From contig UCLR01000022.1 in NCBI GenBank assembly GCA_900473415.1, positions 1-45,895 on the forward strand: a stretch of DNA of 45,895 bases, given 5' to 3'. Shown here one piece after another: positions 39,454 through 45,895 of the stretch. The position numbers were made by a program, and so were the translations under genes. Position 1 is the stretch's first letter. Each line of letters opens with the position of its first letter. The notes below the pieces were generated by a model that was not told the DNA's origin, made no database searches, and saw only the letters and a list, made by a program, of their open reading frames with translations. This stretch comes from Hyphomicrobiales bacterium (lineage in GTDB: Bacteria; Pseudomonadota; Alphaproteobacteria; Rhizobiales; Beijerinckiaceae).

Positions 39454-40589
39454 GCAGCGTGTTCCGTTCCGGGCGTCAGCGCCCGCCATTCGGCCCGCAC
39501 CTGCGGGTCGCCTTCGCCTTCGAGCGCCGCGGGCGCAAGCGCCAGCGCATGCGCGGGGTCGAGCCGGCCGAGCGCCCAGACGGCCATGGCGCGCACCAGC
39601 GGCGAGGGGTCGCGGAGATGAGGCAGGGCGCTGGCTGCGAGCCCCGCCCGCCCGCTGTTGCCGATCGCGATCAGCACATTGCGCAGGAAGCGGTCTCTGC
39701 CTGTGCGCTTGACCGGCGTGCCGGCGAAAAGCGTCCGGAAACGCGCATCGTCGAGCTCGGCGAGCGCGGCGAGGTCGAGCCCGTCGAGCTCGTCCTTTAG
39801 GGCAAGCCGCGTCTCCTGCGCGCTCTGCGCGAACTTGTTCCAGGGGCAGACGGCGAGGCAGTCGTCGCAGCCGAAGACGCGGTTGCCGATCCCGGGCCTC
39901 AAGCTCGAGTCGATATGGCCCTGATGCTCGATGGTCAGGTAGGAAATGCAGCGGCGGGCATCGAGCTTATAGGGCGCCGGGAAGGCATCCGTCGGGCAGA
40001 TGTCGAGGCAGCGCCGGCAGGAGCCGCAATGGTCGCTTTCGGGCTGGTCGGCCGGCAGCTCGGCGGTGGTGTAGATCGCGCCGAGCAGCAGCCAGGAGCC
40101 GTGCTCGCGCGAGACCAGCACGGTGTGCTTGCCTTGCCAGCCGAGCCCGGCGGCCTGGGCCAGCGGCTTCTCCATCACGGGCGCCGTATCGACGAAGACC
40201 TTGACGTCCGCGCCGCCGCGCGCCGCGAGCAGCCCCGCCACGCTCTTGAGCTTGCCCTTGATGACGTCGTGATAGTCGCGCCGGCGCGCATAGAGCGAGA
40301 TCGCCGCCTTGTCCGGATGCGCCAGCATGGCGAGCGCATCGCCCTCGCCGGCATAGTTCATGCCCAGCATGACGACCGAGCGCACCTCGCCCCAGAGCCG
40401 GCGCGGATCGGCGCGCTGGTCACGGCGATCCTCCATCCAGCCCATCTCGCCATGGTGGCCGGCCTCCAGCCAGGCCTCGAGCCGCCCGGGCGCTTCGGGA
40501 ATCGCATCGGCCGCCGCGACCCGCATCACGGCGAAGCCTTCCGCGCGCGCCCGCTCGGCGACGGCGCTCTTCAGCTTTGCGGCGCTCAG
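39450..40589 (-). CDS. queG: Epoxyqueuosine reductase QueG, likely CTG start
   Basis: Cobalamin- and Fe-S-dependent enzyme that completes queuosine in the tRNA wobble position. Two 4Fe-4S motifs are present: CGSCRRCLDICPTDAF and CDDCLAVCPWN. Upstream parts are VMLGMNYAGEGDAL and the RRDYHDVIKGKL substrate loop; a HEAT-like C-terminus (PLVRAMAVWALGRL) follows. No ATG, GTG or TTG lies near the homologous N-terminus. A CTG at 40589 overlaps the upstream stop as CTGA and would give MSAAKLKSAVAERARAEGF, 379 residues, the E. coli length. An ATG at 40688 inside the preceding gene is the alternative, with a 33-residue extension. Confidence 0.92.
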   Translation of the reverse strand: MSAAKLKSAVAERARAEGFAVMRVAAADAIPEAPGRLEAWLEAGHHGEMGWMEDRRDQRADPRRLWGEVRSVVMLGMNYAGEGDALAMLAHPDKAAISLYARRRDYHDVIKGKLKSVAGLLAARGGADVKVFVDTAPVMEKPLAQAAGLGWQGKHTVLVSREHGSWLLLGAIYTTAELPADQPESDHCGSCRRCLDICPTDAFPAPYKLDARRCISYLTIEHQGHIDSSLRPGIGNRVFGCDDCLAVCPWNKFAQSAQETRLALKDELDGLDLAALAELDDARFRTLFAGTPVKRTGRDRFLRNVLIAIGNSGRAGLAASALPHLRDPSPLVRAMAVWALGRLDPAHALALAPAALEGEGDPQVRAEWRALTPGTEHAA

Positions 40590-41278
40590 AAGTCCAGGTT
40601 GTCGTAATGGGCGCTGGGAGCCATGCCCGGCACCCGGTCGCTCAGCAGAGGCCGGAAGCTCGGTCTCGACTTGATCCTCGCATACCATGCGCGGGCTGCC
40701 TCATCCTCTTCCCAGGGCACATCGCCGAGATAGTCGACGCAGGACAGATGCGCCGCCGCCGCCAGATCGGCATAGCTCAGCTGGCTGCCCGCGAGCCAGT
40801 TCCTCTTGGCCAGCAGCCAGGAGACGTAGCGCAGATGATAGCGCACATTCGTGCGCGCCGCGCGGATCGCGCTCATCTCCGGCGGGCCGCCGCCATCCTC
40901 GCGGCCCATGAAGCGCTTCATCACCTTTTCGGTGACGAGCGGGCCGGTGATCTCCTCATGGAACTTGATATTGAACCAATCGAGCAGCCGGCGGACCTCG
41001 ACGCGCTCGCCAGGCCCTTCCGGCAGCAGGCGCCGGTCGGCGAGCGCCAGCCCCCGCGTCTCGTCGAGATATTCGGAGATCGGTCCGGCACCCGGCACCG
41101 CGAGCCCGCCCTGTTCGACGAATACGGGCGTCGTGCCTGCCGTGTTCATCTCGAGGAACTCGCGCCGCCGCTCCCAGGCACGCTCCTCGATGAGCTCGGC
41201 CTCCATGCCGAACTCGCTCAGCACGAGGCGGATGAAGCGCGAATGCGGGCATAGCGGGTAGTGATACAGAGTCGCCAT
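40586..41278 (-). CDS. fzlA: GST-family protein, FzlA-like cell-division factor
   Basis: A 230-residue glutathione S-transferase-fold protein beginning MATLYHYPLCPHSRFIRLVL. FzlA of Caulobacter and Agrobacterium is a GST-like FtsZ-binding protein of this size, needed for constriction and not for GSH conjugation. Length, the MATLYHYPLCP start and the C-terminal tail ending YDNLDF agree with my memory of that family, whose C-terminus matters for FtsZ function. Catalytic GST activity is not implied. The open frame extends to 41461, but the 41278 ATG gives the family N-terminus. It precedes queG (CTGA overlap). Confidence 0.75.
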   Translation of the reverse strand: MATLYHYPLCPHSRFIRLVLSEFGMEAELIEERAWERRREFLEMNTAGTTPVFVEQGGLAVPGAGPISEYLDETRGLALADRRLLPEGPGERVEVRRLLDWFNIKFHEEITGPLVTEKVMKRFMGREDGGGPPEMSAIRAARTNVRYHLRYVSWLLAKRNWLAGSQLSYADLAAAAHLSCVDYLGDVPWEEDEAARAWYARIKSRPSFRPLLSDRVPGMAPSAHYDNLDF

Positions 41279-41525
41279 GGCTGTCATGAGGCTGTGAAGC
41301 AGGCAAAATGCGACGGAAGCAGGGCCGCCACACAGCCGCCGGAACTGCAATGACGCGTCCGGCAGGTGCGCGTTGCTATAGTCGCGCCCGAAAACCGCCA
41401 CAACCCGCGGCGATGCCGGCACCCACAATTCGCCACCGATCCTTGGCGAATTGGTAACCAATTTGCAAAGAGCACGGTGCTAGGGCGTCGAACGCCGCCC
41501 TCAAGTCGCGCGAGGACATCCCTCC

Positions 41526-42323
41526 ATGCAGAACGTGATCGAAGCCTTCGTCCTCGGCATCGTCGAGGGCCTGACCGAGTTCCTGCCGGTCTCCTCGACC
41601 GGGCATCTCCTGTTGCTCGGCCATTTCCTCGGCTTCGAGTCGAACGGCAAGACCTTCGAGGTGCTGGTCCAGCTCGGCGCGATCCTGGCGATCACGCTGG
41701 TCTATTTCCGACGCTTGCTCGACATCGCGCTCAGGATCCCGAGCGATCCCTCCGCGCGCCGCTTCGTCATCGGCGTGCTGGTCGCCTTCCTGCCGGCGGC
41801 GATCATCGGCGCGGCGCTCCACGGCTTCATCAAGACGGTGCTGTTCAACCCCTTCCTGGTCTGCTGCACGCTGATCGCGGGCGGCCTCGTGCTGCTCGTC
41901 ATCGACGAGCTCGAACTGCAGGAGGAGCACAACGACGCTACCGCCTTCCCGCTGCCGATGTATTTCAAGATCGGCCTGATCCAGTGCCTTGCCATGATCC
42001 CCGGCGTCTCGCGTTCCGGCTCGACCATCGTCGGCGCGATGCTGCTGGGCGCCAGCAAGCGCGCCGCGGCGGAGTTCTCCTTCTTCCTCGCCATGCCGAC
42101 CATGGCGGGTGCCTTCGCCTATGACCTGCTGAAGAGTTACAAGGACCTCACCTTCGACGACGGCGTGCTGATCGTCATCGGCTTCGTCGCGGCCTTTGCC
42201 TCGGCGCTCGTCGTGGTCCGCACCTTCCTCGACTTCGTCTCGAAGCGCGGCTTTGCGGTCTTCGCCTGGTGGCGGATCATCGTGGGCATGGTCGGCCTCG
42301 CCGGCCTCTGGATCGTCGGCTGA
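41526..42323 (+). CDS. uppP: Undecaprenyl-diphosphatase UppP/BacA
   Basis: Integral membrane phosphatase that recycles undecaprenyl pyrophosphate for peptidoglycan synthesis and gives bacitracin tolerance. It has 265 residues and about eight helices. The two catalytic motifs are [20 protein letters not shown] and [18 protein letters not shown], both intact with Glu, Ser, His and Arg. The ATG is 247 bp from the divergent fzlA-like gene; that gap holds the two promoters and no gene. It converges on the MFS gene with 4 bp between. Confidence 0.96.
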   Translation: MQNVIEAFVLGIVEGLTEFLPVSSTGHLLLLGHFLGFESNGKTFEVLVQLGAILAITLVYFRRLLDIALRIPSDPSARRFVIGVLVAFLPAAIIGAALHGFIKTVLFNPFLVCCTLIAGGLVLLVIDELELQEEHNDATAFPLPMYFKIGLIQCLAMIPGVSRSGSTIVGAMLLGASKRAAAEFSFFLAMPTMAGAFAYDLLKSYKDLTFDDGVLIVIGFVAAFASALVVVRTFLDFVSKRGFAVFAWWRIIVGMVGLAGLWIVG

Positions 42324-42327
42324 CGAT

Positions 42328-44058
42328 TTAGGCCGGCCGGGACGGTTCTGTGAGCGCGTCGCCCAGCGTCGGCGGCCGCGTGGTCGCGCTATAGGGCAGA
42401 GAGCCCGTCTGCCGCTCGATCATGCGGTGGACGACCGGCGGGTTGGGGCCGGAATGCAGCGCCCGGACGCGCTCGCCGATCTCGGCATCGGCCTGGGTGA
42501 CGCGTTGGTTCTGCCGGACATATTCGACCCAGGTCGGGCTGTCATAGCGCTCGACCCAGAGTGTCGCGTCGGTAAGGTCGCGCAGCAGCGTCCAGTGGCG
42601 AGCGCCGTCGCGGCGCCGGATGCGCCGCCGCTCCGCCATCGCGTTCAGGAAGGCGACGACATCCTCCGGCTTGATGATGTACTCGATCGTCACGATCACC
42701 GGGCCGGAGCGCGGCTCGATATCGACCGCGACCTTGGGCTCGCGCCAGCGGCTGAGCGGATCGAGATTGAGCTCCTCCAGCGGCGGAAGCCGGTAGCGCA
42801 GCCCGAGCGCCGCGCCGAAGAGCAGGGCCACCGCGGAGAGCAGAAGCGCCTGCTCCGTGCCGAAATGCAGGGCCGAGCGGCCCCAGGCCCAGCTCCCGGT
42901 CGCCATACCGCCGAACGCCGCCATCTGGTAGATCGATAGGGCCCGGCCGACGACCCAGCGCGGCGCCGAGAGCTGCACCGTCGCGTTGAAGGTCGAGAGC
43001 GCCAGCACCCAGCAGGCACCGCAGACGCACAGGCCCGCCATCGTCAGCCAGATCGTCGTGCTGACGGCGACAAGCGTGACGCCGCTGGCATAGGCGACGA
43101 AGGTCGAGCGCACGAGGGTTTCCGTAGTCATCGCCCGCCGAAGCCGCGCGCTCATGAAGGCGCCTGCCACGGCACCGGCACCGAAGGCGCCGAGCAGCAC
43201 GCCAAAGGTGAGCGGGCCGCCGCGCACGAGGTCGCGTGCGATCAGCGGCAGCAGCGCGAGCCCGACGGTGGCGCCGAAGCCATAGGCGAAGGCGCGCAGG
43301 ATGACGGCGCGGATATTGGGAGACATCGCGACGTAGCGCACGCCGGCGCTCATCGCGATGACCATGGTTTCGCGCGGCAGCAGGCGCTCGACCTTGGGTG
43401 GATCCCAGCGCGCCAGCACGATCAGCAGCGGGATATAGCTGAAGGCGTTGATGATGAAGGCCGAGACCGCGCCCGCCGCCGCGACGATGGCGCCGCCGAT
43501 GGCCGGGCCGACGCTGCGGGCGATGTTGAAGGCGACGCTGTTCAGCGTCACCGCCGCGGGCACGTCGCGGCGCGGCACCATGTCCCCGACCGAGGATTGC
43601 CAGGCGGGATTGTTGAGCGCGGTGCCGCAGCCGAGCAGGAAGGTGAAGGTCAGCAGCAGCCAGGGCGAGATCAGCTCGAACCAGGCGCAGATCGCGAGCC
43701 CGACCGAGACCGCAAGCATGAAGACCTGCGCCGTCAACAGGATCCGGCGGCGGTCGTAATTGTCGGCGATCGCCCCGGCCGCGAGCGAGAACAGCATGAC
43801 CGGCAAGGTGGTCGAGGACTGCACCAGCGCCACCATCTCCGCCGAAGGCGAGATCGAGGCCATCATCCAGGAGGCGCCGACCGACTGGATCAGGCCGCCG
43901 AAATTCGAGGCCAGGCTCGCGAACCAGACTGCGCGAAAGATCGGCTGCTGCAGCGGGACGAAGGGCGAAACGCGCTGCTGCGCGGGTGCAAGGCCCTCCG
44001 CAGCGAGCTCGGCTTGCGCTACATCGGCGGTCGGCTGGGCATGCAGTTGATCAGGCAT
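42328..44058 (-). CDS. MFS exporter (EntS-like) fused to an ABM-like domain
   Basis: A 576-residue protein. Residues about 35-430 form 11-12 helices of the MFS_3/EntS type, with the loop motif DNYDRRRILLTAQ and FLLGCGTALNNPAWQSSVGD. After the barrel, residues about 450-550 form a soluble domain (PVIVTIEYIIKPEDVVAFLN, RDGARHWTLLRDLTDATLWV), resembling the antibiotic-biosynthesis monooxygenase ferredoxin-like fold. The N-terminus is polar (about 35 residues). EntS-type transporters export siderophores or drugs; cargo is unknown. The fused domain may bind a quinone-like or haem-like ligand, but this is speculative. Confidence 0.87.
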   Translation of the reverse strand: MPDQLHAQPTADVAQAELAAEGLAPAQQRVSPFVPLQQPIFRAVWFASLASNFGGLIQSVGASWMMASISPSAEMVALVQSSTTLPVMLFSLAAGAIADNYDRRRILLTAQVFMLAVSVGLAICAWFELISPWLLLTFTFLLGCGTALNNPAWQSSVGDMVPRRDVPAAVTLNSVAFNIARSVGPAIGGAIVAAAGAVSAFIINAFSYIPLLIVLARWDPPKVERLLPRETMVIAMSAGVRYVAMSPNIRAVILRAFAYGFGATVGLALLPLIARDLVRGGPLTFGVLLGAFGAGAVAGAFMSARLRRAMTTETLVRSTFVAYASGVTLVAVSTTIWLTMAGLCVCGACWVLALSTFNATVQLSAPRWVVGRALSIYQMAAFGGMATGSWAWGRSALHFGTEQALLLSAVALLFGAALGLRYRLPPLEELNLDPLSRWREPKVAVDIEPRSGPVIVTIEYIIKPEDVVAFLNAMAERRRIRRRDGARHWTLLRDLTDATLWVERYDSPTWVEYVRQNQRVTQADAEIGERVRALHSGPNPPVVHRMIERQTGSLPYSATTRPPTLGDALTEPSRPA

Positions 44059-44135
44059 GCCATAGGGTTAGACATGAACGCGGAAGGTGGGAACCCTTTC
44101 CGCTTGGAAGATGTCGAAACTGGAAAAGTTTTCTT

Positions 44136-45035
44136 CTACGCCGTGGCCGGCTGGCGTGCTCGGCGGGGCGGACGCGACGTCCGGGCGCGCAGGCCATGGA
44201 CGAGCGCCACGACAAGGCCGGCGAGCGCGACCCAATGCGCGGGCCGAACCGAGGCGAACTCCGGATAGGTGAGGATGTCGGCATTGGCCTCGAAGACGAG
44301 CCGGGCCGAGACGCCGGAGGTCAGCGCATACCAAGTCGTCTCGATGACGGCCGTCGCCAGACCGGCGAACAGCGCCGCGCCGATCAGGACCGGGATCGAA
44401 ATCGTCAGCTTCCAGCGATAGAGGCCGCGATAGAGCATGAGCAGGACGAAGAGCCCGCTCATCAGCACCGCCTGGGTGACGTCGATCTTCGACTGCAGGG
44501 CGAAATGCACCAGTCCCAGCACGGCGATCGGATAGACGAGATTGTGCAGCTTCTGCCATTTCCCGCCGAGGCGGCGGATCATGCCGTCGGTCGAGGTCAC
44601 GCCGAGCGCCACCAAGCCGAGAAGCGCGACGAAGCCGATGGTCAGGTAGAAGCGCTTGGCGATCTCGGAGACGATCAGCCCCCAGTTGAAGGCCATGTCG
44701 ATGCAGTACAGCGTCAGGTGCCCGAGCACATAGGCGAGCACTGCGAGGCCCAGCATGCGGCGGATGCCGATCAGCTTGCCCCAATCAAACAGGCGCCGGA
44801 AGGGCGAGACGGCCAGCGTCGCGATCAGGAACCTGACGGCCCAGGTCCCGGTCTGGTGGATCGCCTCGGTCCAGGGTTTGGAGCCGAGCTGGTGCATCCA
44901 GGCGGCATAGAGCAGCATCAGCGCCGGCACGAGCAGCAGGGCGAAGGTCGCCCCCCGCAGCTGCGAGAAGCGGCCCTGACGATCGGTCCAGGGCAGCCAG
45001 CTCCTCAACGCTGCATTCACGGTCGCGCTCCGCAT
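44136..45035 (-). CDS. msrQ: MsrQ-like haem-binding membrane subunit
   Basis: MsrQ (YedZ) is a haem b membrane protein that passes quinol electrons to periplasmic methionine sulfoxide reductase MsrP. The 299-residue protein has about six helices after a 30-residue N-terminus, with histidine-bearing helices (VLGHLTLYCIDM, WQKLHNLVYPIAVLGLVHFA) and the ferric-reductase-like WQKLH motif. Length is about 90 more than E. coli; the extra part is a C-terminal membrane region (TAVIETTWYALTSGVSA). The start at 45035 was chosen as the nearest ATG; the long frame upstream is not needed. No msrP is adjacent in the window. Confidence 0.85.
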   Translation of the reverse strand: MRSATVNAALRSWLPWTDRQGRFSQLRGATFALLLVPALMLLYAAWMHQLGSKPWTEAIHQTGTWAVRFLIATLAVSPFRRLFDWGKLIGIRRMLGLAVLAYVLGHLTLYCIDMAFNWGLIVSEIAKRFYLTIGFVALLGLVALGVTSTDGMIRRLGGKWQKLHNLVYPIAVLGLVHFALQSKIDVTQAVLMSGLFVLLMLYRGLYRWKLTISIPVLIGAALFAGLATAVIETTWYALTSGVSARLVFEANADILTYPEFASVRPAHWVALAGLVVALVHGLRARTSRPPRRARQPATA

Positions 45036-45147
45036 CGAAGGATCATGCCTCCCGCATAGCCGATGGGGCCGGTCCCTGTCCCGCAACTCTGGACACAAGC
45101 CCGTGAATGGGCTGTCCTGCGCGCCCTTTCGACAAGCGGATTTCGCA

Positions 45148-45762
45148 ATGGCTTCGAATTCTCCCACCGTCGTCTTCGATGTCGGCAATGTGCTGCTGCG
45201 CTGGGACCCGCGGCGGGTCTATCGCGAACTGATCCCCGAGCCGGAACGGCTCGACTGGTTCATGAAGAACGTCTGCACGGCGGCCTGGAATCTCGAGCAG
45301 GATCGCGGCCGCTCCTGGGAGGAGGCGGTGGCGACGCTGGTCGCGCAGCATCCGGACTGGGAGCGCGAGATCCGAGCCTATGACGAGCGCTGGCACGACA
45401 GCATCCCCGAGAGCATCGCCGACAGCGTGACGGTGCTGGAGGAGCTGAAGGAGCAGGGCGAGAAGGTCTACGCCATCACCAATTTCTCGCGCGAGAAATG
45501 GGCGGAGTGCCTGATCCGTTTCCCCTTCCTGCAGAGCTTCGACGGCGTCGTCGTCTCGGCCCATGAGCGGCTGCTGAAACCCGACCCGGCGATCTACGAG
45601 GTGCTGCTCGGCCGCTATGCGCTTGCAGCGGGCGAGTGCATCTTCATCGACGACAGCGAAAAGAACATCGTGGCGGCCCGCGGCGTCGGCATGCAGGCCG
45701 TCCATTTCGTCGAGCCCATCGATCTGCGCGCCGAGCTGCGCGGCCTGGGCGTCAGGCTCTGA
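45148..45762 (+). CDS. HAD-superfamily hydrolase (subclass IA)
   Basis: A 204-residue hydrolase starting MASNSPTVVFDVGNVLL, where the catalytic Asp (11) is in VFDVGNVLLRWD; the second position is Val-Gly rather than DxD. YAITNFS is motif II, LLKPDPAIYEVLL motif III with lysine, and CIFIDDSEKNIVAAR motif IV. The VGNVLLRW form resembles the YihX/2-haloacid dehalogenase-like branch, which acts on sugar phosphates. Substrate unknown. It is divergent from msrQ by 112 bp, and a palindromic repeat follows. Confidence 0.92.
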   Translation: MASNSPTVVFDVGNVLLRWDPRRVYRELIPEPERLDWFMKNVCTAAWNLEQDRGRSWEEAVATLVAQHPDWEREIRAYDERWHDSIPESIADSVTVLEELKEQGEKVYAITNFSREKWAECLIRFPFLQSFDGVVVSAHERLLKPDPAIYEVLLGRYALAAGECIFIDDSEKNIVAARGVGMQAVHFVEPIDLRAELRGLGVRL

Positions 45763-45809
45763 CGGGCAGAGCCTGGCTGTCGGCGATTCTGTCGTTTTCC
45801 ACCGAAACA

Positions 45810-45889
45810 CGCCGTCATCCCGGACAAGCGGCGAAGCCGCGCTGATCCGGGATCCATCGGAGGGCTCGGCGCTCTATGATGGATCCCGG
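45810..45889. repeat. Palindromic intergenic repeats at the right edge
   Basis: CCGGGATCCATC (45847-45858) and GATGGATCCCGG (45878-45889) form a 12-bp inverted repeat. GCGGC-GAA-GCCGC (45828-45840) is a second hairpin within CGTCATCCCGGACAAGC...GATCCGGG. The GGATCC palindrome links this element with the repeat near 16459. The element continues past the window edge. Confidence 0.75.
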
Positions 45890-45895
45890 GTCAAG

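Overview
The window is high-GC DNA from an alphaproteobacterium, most likely Hyphomicrobiales and possibly close to Bosea. That placement is inferred from gene content (MinCDE, an FzlA-like cell-division GST, OlsB ornithine-lipid synthesis, GGATCC-containing palindromic intergenic repeats), not from a marker-gene comparison. Genes are dense, mostly in short operons with 4-bp start/stop overlaps.

Region 1 (1-8.6 kb) is an anaerobic or denitrification support cluster. On the minus strand lie ubiT-ubiU-ubiV (oxygen-independent ubiquinone hydroxylation), a small unknown gene, pseudoazurin and a truncated nnrS. Divergently, ubiD-ubiX-nnrS form a tightly overlapping operon, and hemN (oxygen-independent haem synthesis) faces it. 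FNR/NnrR-like palindromes sit upstream of pseudoazurin and hemN, and a weaker one between ubiT and ubiD.

Region 2 (8.7-14.4 kb) is a uronate catabolic locus: a GntR/FCD regulator, a DctPQM TRAP transporter, and KduI, KduD and KdgF, which together turn pectin-derived unsaturated uronate into 2-keto-3-deoxygluconate. Region 3 (14.4-16.3 kb) is minC-minD-minE.

Region 4 (16.5-24.2 kb) is the most interesting part. A minus-strand operon encodes a FecA-like TonB receptor, a periplasmic binding protein, a permease, an ATPase and a third NnrS. It diverges from an NsrR-like Rrf2 regulator that keeps only one of the three Fe-S cysteines, followed by an FmdE-like protein. The divergent promoter holds a perfect FNR box and two tandem copies of a 13-bp palindrome, ACAAT-N3-(A/G)TTGT. 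A third copy precedes the fmdE-like gene. This looks like an undescribed uptake system tied to anaerobiosis or NO; its substrate is unknown.

Region 5 (24.2-32.3 kb) is accessory: an aldo/keto reductase remnant, a small HdeA-like secreted protein, threonine aldolase, acylphosphatase, and a three-gene operon of less GC-biased codon use (class III adenylate cyclase-TolB-TPR, a (GGI)n-tailed PAP2/haloperoxidase, and a signal-less subtilase), ending near tRNA-Ser(GGA).

Region 6 (32.5-45.9 kb) is mostly housekeeping: msrA, comM, a hybrid histidine kinase, olsB, an SDR, queG, fzlA-like, uppP, an MFS-ABM fusion, msrQ and a HAD hydrolase.
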